From Rhizobacter sp. Root404 (GTDB taxonomy: Bacteria > Pseudomonadota > Gammaproteobacteria > Burkholderiales > Burkholderiaceae_C), in NCBI RefSeq assembly GCF_001425865.1, contig NZ_LMDS01000006.1:186001-250000 (forward strand): DNA of 64,000 nucleotides. Direction: 5' to 3'. The position numbers and the translations under genes were made by a program. The notes beneath the pieces were generated by a model, which saw nothing but the letters and a program-made list of their open reading frames with translations, was not told the origin of the DNA and did no database searches. This document shows positions 7,344 through 15,710 of this stretch, piece by piece; position 1 is the first letter of the stretch; every line of letters begins with the position of its first letter.

Positions 7344-9875
7344 TTAAACGTCGATATTCGCCGCCCGCAGCGCATTCGTCTCGATGAAGTTGCGCCGCGG
7401 CTCGACCTCGTCGCCCATCAGCATCGTGAAGACGCGGTCGGCCTCGATCGCGTCGTCGATCTGCACGCGCAGCAGGCGGCGCACGGCCGGGTCCATCGTC
7501 GTCTCCCAGAGCTGCGCGGGGTTCATCTCGCCCAGGCCCTTGTAGCGCTGGCGCGCGACGGCGCCTTCGGCCTGCTGGATCAGCCAGGCCATCGCCTCGC
7601 GGAAATCGCCGACGCGCATTTCCTTCTGCTTCTCGCCTTCGCCGCGCATCACCACGGCCTCCTCGCCGACCAGGCCGCGGAAGGTCGCGCCGGCGGTGCT
7701 CAGCGCCTCGTAGTCGGCGCCGTGCACGAAGTCGGCGGTGATCACGCTGCTCTTCACGTTGCCGTGGTGCATGCGGCTGATGCGCAGGATGTGCTTGTCG
7801 GTGCGGGCGTCGAACTCGGCGGTGACCTCGGCGTCGTGCAGCGCGGCCTTCAGCGCGGCGGCCGATTGCTCGGCGGCCTCGAGCGTGTCGACGTCGAGCG
7901 CGAGGCCGTTGGCCATCGCGCGCAGGGCTTCCACGTCCATCCAGCTCGACAGGCGCTCGACGACGTTCTTCGCGAGCACGTACTGGCGCGCCAGCGCTTC
8001 GAGCGCATCACCCTGCAGCAGCGCGGCACCGGGCACCTTGGTGTCGAGCTTGGCGTCTTTCAGCGCGACCTTGAGCAGGTACGCGTCGAGCTCGTGGCCG
8101 TCCTTCAGGTACTGCTCTTCCTTGCCGAGCTTGACCTTGTAGAGCGGCGGCTGCGCGATGTAGATGTGGCCGCGCTCGACCAGCTCCGGCATCTGGCGGA
8201 ACAGGAACGTGAGCAGCAGCGTGCGGATGTGCGCGCCGTCCACGTCGGCGTCGGTCATGATGATGATGCGGTGGTAGCGCAGCTTGTCGGGGTTGAAGTC
8301 GTCGCCGCCCATGCCCTTGCCGATGCCGGTGCCCAAGGCGGTGATCAGCGTCAGAATTTCATTGCTGGTCAGCAGCTTCTCGTAGCGCGCCTTCTCGACG
8401 TTCAGGATCTTGCCGCGCAGCGGCAGGATCGCCTGGAACTTGCGGTCGCGCCCCTGCTTGGCGGAGCCGCCGGCGGAGTCGCCCTCGACGATGTAGATCT
8501 CGCACAGCGCCGGGTCCTTCTCCTGGCAGTCGGCCAGCTTGCCGGGCAGGCCCATGCCGTCGAGCACGCCCTTGCGGCGCGTCATCTCGCGCGCCTTGCG
8601 CGCGGCCTCGCGGGCGCGGGCGGCGTCGACGATCTTGCTGCAGATGATCTTCGCGTCGTTCGGGTTCTCCTGGAGGTAGTCGGTCAGCGCCTTGCTGACG
8701 ACATCTTCCACCGGGCCGCGCACTTCGCTGCTGACGAGCTTGTCCTTGGTCTGCGAGCTGAACTTCGGCTCGGGCACCTTGACGCTGAGCACGCAGCACA
8801 GGCCTTCGCGCATGTCGTCGCCGGTGACCTCGACCTTCGCCTTCTTGGCGAGCTCGTTGTCCTCGATGTACTTGTTGATCACCCGCGTCATCGCGGCACG
8901 CAGGCCGGTCAGGTGGGTGCCGCCGTCGCGCTGCGGGATGTTGTTGGTGAAGCACAGCACGCTCTCGCTGTAGCCGTCGTTCCACTGCATCGCCACGTCG
9001 GTCGTGATCGTCGTGCCCTGCTCGCTGATCTTCTCGCCGGTCGCGCCGAACACCGTCGGGTGCAGCACCTTCTTGCCGGTGTTGATGAACTCGACGAAGC
9101 CCTTGACGCCGCCGGCGAACGCGAAGGTGTCTTCCTTGTTGTTGCGCTCGTCCTTCAGGCGGATCTTCACGCCGTTGTTCAGGAAGCTCAGCTCGCGCAG
9201 CTTCTTGGCGATGATGTCGTAGTGGAAGTCGATGTTCGAGAAGATCTCGAGGTCGGGCAGGAAGTGCACTTCGGTGCCGCGCAGGTCGGTCTGGCCGATG
9301 ATCTTCATCGGGCTGACTTCGAACCCATCACGTTGCTCGATCAGCCGGTCCTGCGGGATGCCCTGCTTGAACTCCATGAAGTGCGCCTCGCCGTCGCGGC
9401 GCACGGTCAGGCGCAGCCACTTGCTCAGGCCGTTGACGCAGCTCACGCCCACGCCGTGCAGACCGCCGGAGACCTTGTAGCTGTTCTGGTTGAACTTGCC
9501 GCCGGCATGCAGCTCGGTCAGCGCGATCTCGGCGGCCGAGCGCTTGGGCTCGTGCTTGTCGTCCATCTTTACGCGCGTCGGGATGCCGCGACCGTTGTCG
9601 GTCACGCTGATCGAGTTGTCGGAGTGGATCGTCACGACGATGTCGTCGCAGTAGCCGGCCAGCGACTCGTCGATCGAGTTGTCGACCACCTCGAAGACGA
9701 GGTGGTGCAACCCGGTGCCGTCGGACGTGTCGCCGATGTACATGCCGGGCCGCTTGCGCACCGCCTCCAGGCCTTCCAGGATCTGGATGCTGCCTTCGCC
9801 GTACGCGGCGCTGTCGGCGGCGTGTCGGGTGGTCTTCGCGGCGTCGTCTTCGGGGGTGATCGGGGTGTCGCTCAT
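7344..9875 (-). CDS. gyrB: DNA gyrase subunit B
   Basis: The ATPase subunit of DNA gyrase, which introduces negative supercoils together with GyrA. The GHKL ATPase domain is clear (VDNSIDESLAGY, DNGRGIP, GGLHGVGVSCVN), as are the TOPRIM domain (EGDSAGGSAKQGRD and the metal-binding DADVDGAHI) and the C-terminal QRYKGLGEMNPAQLWETT. At 843 residues it is slightly longer than the E. coli protein. The ATG at 9875 is preferred; a GTG at 9887 is in frame. It is the third gene of the leftward dnaA-dnaN-gyrB group, with a strong hairpin in the 107-base gap to dnaN. Confidence 0.98.
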   Translation of the reverse strand: MSDTPITPEDDAAKTTRHAADSAAYGEGSIQILEGLEAVRKRPGMYIGDTSDGTGLHHLVFEVVDNSIDESLAGYCDDIVVTIHSDNSISVTDNGRGIPTRVKMDDKHEPKRSAAEIALTELHAGGKFNQNSYKVSGGLHGVGVSCVNGLSKWLRLTVRRDGEAHFMEFKQGIPQDRLIEQRDGFEVSPMKIIGQTDLRGTEVHFLPDLEIFSNIDFHYDIIAKKLRELSFLNNGVKIRLKDERNNKEDTFAFAGGVKGFVEFINTGKKVLHPTVFGATGEKISEQGTTITTDVAMQWNDGYSESVLCFTNNIPQRDGGTHLTGLRAAMTRVINKYIEDNELAKKAKVEVTGDDMREGLCCVLSVKVPEPKFSSQTKDKLVSSEVRGPVEDVVSKALTDYLQENPNDAKIICSKIVDAARAREAARKAREMTRRKGVLDGMGLPGKLADCQEKDPALCEIYIVEGDSAGGSAKQGRDRKFQAILPLRGKILNVEKARYEKLLTSNEILTLITALGTGIGKGMGGDDFNPDKLRYHRIIIMTDADVDGAHIRTLLLTFLFRQMPELVERGHIYIAQPPLYKVKLGKEEQYLKDGHELDAYLLKVALKDAKLDTKVPGAALLQGDALEALARQYVLAKNVVERLSSWMDVEALRAMANGLALDVDTLEAAEQSAAALKAALHDAEVTAEFDARTDKHILRISRMHHGNVKSSVITADFVHGADYEALSTAGATFRGLVGEEAVVMRGEGEKQKEMRVGDFREAMAWLIQQAEGAVARQRYKGLGEMNPAQLWETTMDPAVRRLLRVQIDDAIEADRVFTMLMGDEVEPRRNFIETNALRAANIDV

Positions 9876-9937
9876 CGGGTCTTTCACACTCGCATCTGGG
9901 GCCGGAATCGCTAAAAGCCAGCCCTTTGAAAAGCACT

Positions 9938-9959
9938 CAAGCGGGCCGAAGCCCGCTTG
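9938..9959 (-). terminator. hairpin between dnaN and gyrB (attenuator or weak terminator)
   Basis: A perfect 9-bp stem (CAAGCGGGC with GCCCGCTTG) closes a four-base loop, UUCG on the leftward transcript. It lies 24 bases after the dnaN stop. The T-rich stretch GCTTTTC starts only six bases beyond the stem, so it may attenuate rather than end transcription, or stabilise the dnaN mRNA 3' end. Confidence 0.5.
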
Positions 9960-9982
9960 GTCGTGGGTCGTTCGCAGCGGCG

Positions 9983-11101
9983 CTAGATGCGCATCGGCAT
10001 CACGACGTACTTGAAGCCGGCCTGCTCGGGCACGGTGATCAACGCGCTGGAATTGGTGTCCTGCAGCTCCATCTTGATCATGTCGACGCTCATGTTCGAC
10101 AGCGCGTCGATCAGGTAGGTCACGTTGAAGCCGATCTCGATCGCGTCGCCGCCGTAGTCGACCTCGAGTTCTTCCTTGGCCTCTTCCTGCTCGGCGTTGC
10201 TCGACGCGATGCGCAGCGTGCCCGGCTCGAGGTTGACGCGCACGCCCTTGAACTTCTCGCTGGTCAGGATCGCAGCGCGCTGCAGGCTGGCCAGGAACGG
10301 CGCCCGGCCGAGCGTCACCGAGTTCTTGTGGTTCTTCGGGATCACGCGGTTGTAGTCGGGGAACTTGCCCTCGACCAGCTTGGTGACGAACTCCATGCCG
10401 CTGAAGCTGAACTTGGCCTGGTTGCCGGCGAAGCGCATCTCGATCAGGCCCTCGTCGTCCTTGCCGTCGTCCTTCAGCAGGCGCTGCAACTCGAGCACCG
10501 TCTTGCGCGGCAGGATCACCTCCTGCTTCGGGATCTCGACATCGAGCGTCGCCTGCGCCAGCGCGAGGCGATGGCCGTCGGTCGCGACCAGCGTCAGGCT
10601 CTTGCCCTCGGCGACGAACAGGATGCCGTTGAGGTAGTAGCGGATGTCGTGCACCGCCATCGCGAAGTGCACCTGGTTGATCAGCCCCTTCAAGGCCTTC
10701 TGCGGGACGCTGAACGCCGGTCCGAAATCCGCCGCTTCCTGCACCAGCGGGAAGTCGTCGCTCGGCAGCGTCTGCAGCGTGAAGCGGCTCTTGCCGCCCT
10801 GCAGCGTGAGCTTGCTCTGGTTCGCGGTCAGCGTGACGATCTGGTCCGCCGGCATCGAACGCAGGATGTCGATCAGCTTGCGCGCTCCGACCGTGGTCGC
10901 GAAGTTGCCGCTGTCACCACCCAGTTCGGCGCGGGTTCGGACCTGAATCTCCAAGTCGCTGGTCGTCAGTTCGAGGTTCTCGCCGGTCTTGCGGATCAGC
11001 ACGTTCGCCAGGATCGGCAGCGTGTGGCGCCGCTCGACGATTCCGGCCACAGCCTGCAGCGCGCTCAAAACTTTTTCTTGTGCTGTCTTCAAGACAATCA
11101 T
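9983..11101 (-). CDS. dnaN: DNA polymerase III beta sliding clamp
   Basis: A 372-residue ring-shaped clamp that tethers DNA polymerase III to DNA. The three clamp repeats are recognisable: the N-terminus MIVLKTAQEKVLSALQAVAG, the central DIRYYLNGILF and TDGHRLAL motifs, and the C-terminal YVVMPMRI. Length matches the family. A GAGAGG ribosome-binding site precedes the ATG. Its promoter overlaps a DnaA box (separate entry). It lies between dnaA and gyrB, the classic origin order. Confidence 0.98.
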   Translation of the reverse strand: MIVLKTAQEKVLSALQAVAGIVERRHTLPILANVLIRKTGENLELTTSDLEIQVRTRAELGGDSGNFATTVGARKLIDILRSMPADQIVTLTANQSKLTLQGGKSRFTLQTLPSDDFPLVQEAADFGPAFSVPQKALKGLINQVHFAMAVHDIRYYLNGILFVAEGKSLTLVATDGHRLALAQATLDVEIPKQEVILPRKTVLELQRLLKDDGKDDEGLIEMRFAGNQAKFSFSGMEFVTKLVEGKFPDYNRVIPKNHKNSVTLGRAPFLASLQRAAILTSEKFKGVRVNLEPGTLRIASSNAEQEEAKEELEVDYGGDAIEIGFNVTYLIDALSNMSVDMIKMELQDTNSSALITVPEQAGFKYVVMPMRI

Positions 11102-11331
11102 TTGAACCTCTCAACTTGGTCGTAATAGTAGAGAACGCCGGTTTCTGTGGACAACGCCATTTTCGCCTGTTCCATCAATCACTTAGGCCAATGACAAGCC
11201 TGGGGCCCGACCCCTTGGCACGCTCGTGCCGAACAGACAACAACTTCCCGGAACCCGTCGGGCCTGTGGACAGACCGGCAGTTGCCAGAAAGTTGTCCCC
11301 AGGGTTGTGGCTTGACAAGGCGCGATTCATC
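11102..11331. other. dnaA-dnaN intergenic region, candidate oriC segment
   Basis: This 230-base gap holds several DnaA-box-like 9-mers: TGTGGACAA at 11146-11154, TGTGGACAG at 11265-11273 and TTGTCCCCA at 11293-11301. Each differs from TTATCCACA (or its complement) at one to three positions. The AT-richest patch is near 11121-11135. Such clusters beside dnaA mark chromosome origins in many bacteria. Whether this gap, the dnaA-rpmH gap, or both make up oriC cannot be settled by eye. Confidence 0.5.
11125..11154 (-). promoter_or_regulatory. dnaN promoter overlapping a DnaA box
   Basis: On the minus strand, TTGTCC (11154-11149) and TACTAT (11130-11125) are separated by 18 bases, a good sigma-70-type arrangement that would start transcription about 17 bases before the dnaN ATG. 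The -35 hexamer is part of the DnaA-box-like TTGTCCACA, so DnaA could compete with RNA polymerase. Confidence 0.5.
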
Positions 11332-12750
11332 TCAGCCCTTCAGGGTCTGCTCGAGCACGTGCAGCTGCTGGTTCAGCTCGGTGTTCTTCTGGCGTTCGGC
11401 GGCGATCTTGCGCACCGCGTGCAGCACGGTCGTGTGGTCGCGGCCGCCGAACAGCTCACCGATCTCGGGCAGGCTCTTCTGCGTCATGTCCTTGGCCAGG
11501 TACATCGCGATCTGACGCGGCCGGGCGATCGAGGCCGGGCGCTTCTTGCTGTACATGTCGGCGACCTTGATCTTGTAGAAGTCGGCCACCGTCTTCTGGA
11601 TGTTCTCGACACCGATCTGGCGGTTCTGGATCGACAGCAGGTCCTTCAGCGCCTCGCGCGCCAGGCCGATGTTGATTTCCTTGTGCGAGAAGCGCGAGTA
11701 CGCGAGGATCTTGCGCAGCGCGCCTTCCAGTTCGCGCACGTTGGCACGCACGTTCTTCGCGACGAAGAAGGCCACGTCCTCGGGCATCGGCGTGGCTTCG
11801 AGCTCGGCCTTGCGCATCAGGATCGCCACGCGCATCTCGAGTTCGGGCGGCTCGATCGCCACCGTCAGCCCCGCGTCGAAGCGCGACGTCAGCCGCTCGT
11901 CGATGTCCACCAGCCCCTTGGGGTAGGTGTCGCTGGTCATGATGATGTGGGCGCGCTTGGCCAGCAGCGCCTCGAAGGCGTTGAAGAACTCCTCCTGCGT
12001 GCGCTCCTTGCCGGCGAAGAACTGCACGTCGTCGATCAGCAGCAGGTCGAGCTGGTGGTACTTGGCCTTCAGTTCGTCGAAGGTCTTGCGCTGGTAGTTC
12101 TTCACCACGTCGGTGATGAACTGCTCGGCGTGCAGATAAAGGATGCGCGCGTCCGGCTTGTCGGCCAGCAGCGCGTTGCCGACGGCGTGGATCAGGTGCG
12201 TCTTGCCCAGGCCGACGCCGCCATAGATGAACAGCGGGTTGTACATCTGGCCCGGCGCGCCGGCGACATGCAGCGCCGCGGTGCGCGCCATCTGGTTGGC
12301 GCGGCCGGGCACGAGCGTGTCGAAGGTAAGCGCCGGGTTCAGCCGGCTGCGCGACGGCACCTGCTGCCCCGCGCCGACTGGTGCGGTCGCGGCCGGAGGG
12401 CGCGTCATGTGGAGCGCCTGCGAGACCGGCACCGCACCGCCCGCACCGTTCGATACCGCCTGATGCGCGGCCTCGTGCTGCACCGGAGCCGTGCGCGCGG
12501 CCAGCGCGATGTCCAGGCGCACCGGCTTGCCGGCGAGTTCGGCCAGCACGGCCTCGATGCGGCCGCCGTACTGGTTGCGGATCCAGTCGAGCTTGAACCG
12601 GTTGGGCACGCGCAGCGTCACGACGGCGCCTGCCTCGCCCTGGTCGGTGACCTCGGCAGCCGCCAACGGGCGGATCCAGGTGTTGAATTGTTGTTCAGGC
12701 AGCTCGGCGGCGAGTCGCTCGCAGCCACGTTGCCAAAGGTCAGCGCTCAT
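11332..12750 (-). CDS. dnaA: chromosomal replication initiator DnaA
   Basis: A 472-residue initiator that binds DnaA boxes and melts the origin. Domain I is at the N-terminus (WQRGCERLAAELPEQQFNTWI), followed by a variable Ala/Pro-rich domain II (about residues 75-140). The AAA+ domain III carries Walker A GGVGLGKTH and Walker B LLLIDDVQF. Domain IV ends with the DNA-binding signature GGRDHTTVLHAVRKI. The start is fixed by the usual N-terminus. A TGTGGAAAA box abuts the start codon and a perfect TTATCCACA lies 60 bases further upstream, consistent with autoregulation. Confidence 0.98.
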   Translation of the reverse strand: MSADLWQRGCERLAAELPEQQFNTWIRPLAAAEVTDQGEAGAVVTLRVPNRFKLDWIRNQYGGRIEAVLAELAGKPVRLDIALAARTAPVQHEAAHQAVSNGAGGAVPVSQALHMTRPPAATAPVGAGQQVPSRSRLNPALTFDTLVPGRANQMARTAALHVAGAPGQMYNPLFIYGGVGLGKTHLIHAVGNALLADKPDARILYLHAEQFITDVVKNYQRKTFDELKAKYHQLDLLLIDDVQFFAGKERTQEEFFNAFEALLAKRAHIIMTSDTYPKGLVDIDERLTSRFDAGLTVAIEPPELEMRVAILMRKAELEATPMPEDVAFFVAKNVRANVRELEGALRKILAYSRFSHKEINIGLAREALKDLLSIQNRQIGVENIQKTVADFYKIKVADMYSKKRPASIARPRQIAMYLAKDMTQKSLPEIGELFGGRDHTTVLHAVRKIAAERQKNTELNQQLHVLEQTLKG

Positions 12751-12873
12751 TGTGGAAAACTTGTCTCGGGAGCGGGCGAATTGTACGTTGCGCGGGGCGG
12801 TCGGGGATGGTTATCCACAGTCCCAGGGGCGCCTCGAATGCCCCCGCTCCTGCAAGGCCCGCGGTGTAAGTCA

Positions 12874-12902
12874 TTGACCGAGCAGGGGGTTTTTGGTGTA
12901 AT
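12874..12902 (+). promoter_or_regulatory. rpmH-rnpA promoter (sigma-70 type)
   Basis: TTGACC (12874-12879) and TGTAAT (12897-12902) are separated by exactly 17 bases, close to the sigma-70 consensus. Transcription would start near 12909, giving a leader of about 100 bases before rpmH. Confidence 0.65.
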
Positions 12903-12958
12903 AGTGGGTTTCCCGAAGCCGACCCCGGCCGACGGCAAAAACCAAATCGAAACATCGA

Positions 12959-12996
12959 CCTGGCGTTTCGCCAGGGCACATGCTGGTCTTCGCCAG
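12959..12996 (+). other. two adjacent stem-loops in the rpmH leader
   Basis: CCTGGCG-TTT-CGCCAGG (12959-12975) is a perfect 7-bp hairpin. It is followed by GCTGG-TCTTCG-CCAGC (12982-12996), a 5-bp hairpin. Both lie in the transcribed leader, ending 13 bases before the rpmH ATG. They could affect rpmH translation or mRNA stability; no known ribosomal-protein leader is recognised. Confidence 0.45.
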
Positions 12997-13009
12997 CGGG
13001 GATCAGATC

Positions 13010-13144
13010 ATGAAACGCACCTACCAAGCCTCCAAAGTCCGCCGCGCCCGCACCCACGGCTTCCTCGTCCGCATGAAGACGCGTGGCGGCCGCGCCGTGA
13101 TCAACGCGCGCCGCGCCAAGGGCCGCAAGCGCCTCGCCGTCTGA
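13010..13144 (+). CDS. rpmH: 50S ribosomal protein L34
   Basis: A 44-residue, very basic ribosomal protein, MKRTYQASKVRRARTHG... ending RAKGRKRLAV, a full match in length and pattern to L34 of the large subunit. It has its own strong promoter and is the first gene of the rightward rpmH-rnpA-yidD-yidC-mnmE set. It is too short to be picked up by size-based gene calling. Confidence 0.97.
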   Translation: MKRTYQASKVRRARTHGFLVRMKTRGGRAVINARRAKGRKRLAV

Positions 13145-13174
13145 GGCCCGCGCCTCGTCGAACTGCGCCAGTCC

Positions 13175-13627
13175 ATGATCGCGCGCCTCGTGCGGTCGGC
13201 AGATTTCGAACGCGTGCTGCGCACGCGAACCCGGGTGAACAGCCAGCACTTCGCGGTGCACCACGTGGCTGAGCGTCCGAGCACGCCCTCCAGGCCGGCC
13301 GCCAAGGCGCTCCCGGGTGAGTTGTCAACAGGTGAGGTACGTATTGAACTTCCGCCTGTGGATGACTCGGTCTGGCTGGGCACCGTCGTGCCGAAGCGCC
13401 ATGCCAAGCGGTCGGTCACGCGCAGCTTGCTGAAACGCCAGATCCGGCACGCCGTCACGGCCCATTCGGGAGCGCTGGCGGGCGGCCTCTGGGTCGTTCG
13501 CCTGCGGGCCCCGTTCGACCGTGCGCACTTCGTCAGCGCCGCGTCCGACGAACTGCGGCGCGTTGCGCGCGAGGAACTCGACAGCCTGATCGGCAGCGCC
13601 GCCCAACGCGTGGCCGCCGGCGCCTAG
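13175..13627 (+). CDS. rnpA: ribonuclease P protein component
   Basis: The protein subunit of RNase P, which matures tRNA 5' ends with the RnpB RNA. At 150 residues it is longer than the usual 115-125. The RNR-type basic motif is present (VVPKRHAKRSVTRSLLKRQI), preceded by the N-terminal LVRSADFERVLR. An extra stretch at about residues 34-65 (PSTPSRPAAKALPGELSTGEV...) accounts for the added length. The DNA for it includes AT-richer, DnaA-box-like sequence (see findings). The ATG at 13175 is 30 bases after rpmH. Confidence 0.93.
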   Translation: MIARLVRSADFERVLRTRTRVNSQHFAVHHVAERPSTPSRPAAKALPGELSTGEVRIELPPVDDSVWLGTVVPKRHAKRSVTRSLLKRQIRHAVTAHSGALAGGLWVVRLRAPFDRAHFVSAASDELRRVAREELDSLIGSAAQRVAAGA

Positions 13628-13643
13628 TCGCCGCGCGCGTGCC

Positions 13644-13925
13644 ATGCTGAATGCGATCGCCCTCTTGCCGCAGCGCGCGCTGATGGCGCTGGTGCGCGGC
13701 TACCGGCTGGTGCTGAGCCCGTGGCTGGGCAGTTCGTGCCGCTTCGAGCCGACCTGTTCCGCGTATTCGCTGCAAGCACTCGAAAGACACGGTGCCGCAG
13801 TGGGCACTTACATGACACTTCATCGGCTGGCGCGTTGCCACCCCTTCTGCGCCGGCGGCCATGACCCGGTGCCGGAGCGCGCGCCGGCCCTGTTCCCCAC
13901 CTCGACCGACAAAGCCTCCCCATGA
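13644..13925 (+). CDS. yidD: membrane protein insertion efficiency factor YidD
   Basis: A 93-residue YidD protein that assists YidC-dependent membrane insertion. The family core is clear: RGYRLVLSPWLGSSCRFEPTCSAYSLQALERHG and HRLARCHPFCAGGHDPVP (given in parts), with the conserved Cys residues. An amphipathic N-terminal helix would hold it on the inner membrane. It starts 16 bases after rnpA, and its stop overlaps the yidC start by four bases, as in most Proteobacteria. Confidence 0.95.
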   Translation: MLNAIALLPQRALMALVRGYRLVLSPWLGSSCRFEPTCSAYSLQALERHGAAVGTYMTLHRLARCHPFCAGGHDPVPERAPALFPTSTDKASP

Positions 13926-15694
13926 CCGATATGCGCCGCACCCTGCTGTGGGTGGTGTTCTCGATGTCCCTGTTCCTGATCTACGACGCCTGGCAGAAGC
14001 ACAACGGCCACCCGTCGTTCTTCAGCCCGGTGCCGGCCAAGGTCGCGGCGCCCGCGGCGTCCGCCGCCGGTGGTCTGCCCACCCCCACGGCCGCGAACCC
14101 GGCCACCGGTGCCACGGCTGCCGCGCCCGGCGCACCGGCCGGGGCGGCGCCGACCGTGGCCGAGCGCACGACGATCACGACCGACGTCGTCAAGGCCACG
14201 CTCAGCGGCGCCGGCGGCACGCTGACCCGTGTCGAGCTGCTGAAGTACCCGGATCACGTGCTGAAGGAGTGGTACGACCCGCTGCTCGAGCTGTTCGGCA
14301 AGAAGGCCGCGGCGGCCGCGCCGAAGGACGTGGTGCTGCTGGACGAATCACCCGAGCGCCTGTACGTCGCCGAATCCGGCCTGATCCCCGCGGCGGGCGG
14401 CTCCGGCCTGCCCAACCACCACACCGTGATGACGCTGGTGCCGGGCGAGCGCACGCTGGCCGCCGGACAGAACACCTTGCAGGTCAAGTTCGAATCGCCG
14501 GTCGTCGGTGGCGTCAAGCTGGTCAAGACCTACACCTTCAAGCGCGGCGACTACGTGATCGACGTGAAGAACGAGGTCGTCAACGAATCGGGCGCCGCGG
14601 TCTCGCCGCGCCTGTATCTGCAGCTGGTGCGCGACGGCGTGCCGCCGCCGGGCGAATCGAGCGTGTACTCCACGTTCACCGGCCCGGCGGTCGACGACGG
14701 CAACAAGTTCCAGAAGGTCGACTTCAAGAGCATCGAGAAGCGCACGCCGACCGACAAGCCCGACCACACCACCGAGTCGGACAGCGGCTGGGTCGCGATG
14801 GTCCAGCACTATTTCACTTCCGCCTGGCTGATCGACAAGGCCGACGGCAGCAAGCAGCCGCGCGAGTACTTCACCGGCAAGACCGACATGACCAACCCGT
14901 CGACCGGCCAGAGCGCGCGGGTCTATTCGGTCGGCATGTTCGTGCCGCTCGGCGAGATCGCGCCCGGCGCCACCAAGGCGTTCGACGCCAAGTTGTTCGT
15001 CGGCCCGCAGGAAGAAGAGAAGCTCGCCAAGCTGGCGCCGCGCCTCGAGCTGGTCAAGGACTACGGCATCTTCAAGATCCTGGCCGAGCCGCTGTTCTGG
15101 CTGCTGACGCAGCTGCACAAGGTGATCGGCAACTGGGGCTGGTCGATCGTCGGCCTGGTCGTGCTGCTGAAGATCGCGTTCTACTGGCTCAACGCCAAGG
15201 CCTACGGCTCGATGGCCAAGATGAAGGCGATCAGCCCCAAGATCACCGCGATGCGCGAGCGGCTCAAGGACAAGCCGCAGGAGATGCAGCAGGAGATGAT
15301 GCGCATCTACCGCGAGGAGAAGATCAACCCGCTCGGCGGCTGCCTGCCGATCTTCGTGCAGATGCCGTTCTTCATCTCGCTCTACTGGGTGCTGCTGTCC
15401 ACGGTGGAGATGCGCGGCGCGCCGTGGATCGGCTGGATCACCGACCTGTCGGCGAAGGACCCGTACTTCATCCTGCCGATCCTGATGACGCTGACCAGCC
15501 TGCTGCAGACCTGGCTGAACCCGACGCCGCCCGATCCGGTGCAGGCCAAGATGATGTGGTTCATGCCGCTGATCTTCTCGGTGATGTTCTTCGTGTTCCC
15601 GTCCGGCCTGGTGCTGTACTGGCTGACCAACAACATCCTGTCGATCGCGCAGCAGTACGTGATCAACAAGCGGCTGGGCGTGCTCGGCAAGTAG
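13922..15694 (+). CDS. yidC: membrane protein insertase YidC
   Basis: A 590-residue YidC/Oxa1-family insertase that places inner-membrane proteins with or without SecYEG. An N-terminal anchor (TLLWVVFSMSLFLIYDAW) is followed by a Pro/Ala linker and the large periplasmic beta domain (about residues 80-370). The conserved core of five further membrane segments follows, including GWGWSIVGLVVLLKIAFYWL-type, GGCLPIFVQMPFFISLYWVL and PSGLVLYWLTNNILSIAQQY. It ends NKRLGVLGK. It is coupled to yidD by a 4-base overlap and followed by mnmE after 16 bases. Confidence 0.97.
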   Translation: MTDMRRTLLWVVFSMSLFLIYDAWQKHNGHPSFFSPVPAKVAAPAASAAGGLPTPTAANPATGATAAAPGAPAGAAPTVAERTTITTDVVKATLSGAGGTLTRVELLKYPDHVLKEWYDPLLELFGKKAAAAAPKDVVLLDESPERLYVAESGLIPAAGGSGLPNHHTVMTLVPGERTLAAGQNTLQVKFESPVVGGVKLVKTYTFKRGDYVIDVKNEVVNESGAAVSPRLYLQLVRDGVPPPGESSVYSTFTGPAVDDGNKFQKVDFKSIEKRTPTDKPDHTTESDSGWVAMVQHYFTSAWLIDKADGSKQPREYFTGKTDMTNPSTGQSARVYSVGMFVPLGEIAPGATKAFDAKLFVGPQEEEKLAKLAPRLELVKDYGIFKILAEPLFWLLTQLHKVIGNWGWSIVGLVVLLKIAFYWLNAKAYGSMAKMKAISPKITAMRERLKDKPQEMQQEMMRIYREEKINPLGGCLPIFVQMPFFISLYWVLLSTVEMRGAPWIGWITDLSAKDPYFILPILMTLTSLLQTWLNPTPPDPVQAKMMWFMPLIFSVMFFVFPSGLVLYWLTNNILSIAQQYVINKRLGVLGK

Positions 15695-15710
15695 ACGCGC
15701 CGTCGCCGCG

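Larger units (their letters stand above)
12751..13009. other. dnaA-rpmH intergenic region with DnaA boxes, candidate oriC segment
   Basis: This gap between divergent dnaA and rpmH holds a perfect DnaA box TTATCCACA at 12811-12819 and a TGTGGAAAA box at 12751-12759. On the minus strand TACAAT at 12785-12780 could be the dnaA -10 element, with the perfect box near where its -35 would be. The rpmH promoter and leader hairpins fill the right half. Confidence 0.5.

Noticed and set aside
7290..9914. An 874-codon open frame antisense to gyrB, plus similar long frames antisense to dnaN, dnaA, pilU and the molybdenum hydroxylase
   Set aside because: They mirror strongly conserved genes codon by codon, show the Arg/His/Ala/Gly-rich composition of high-GC shadows and contain no recognisable domain.
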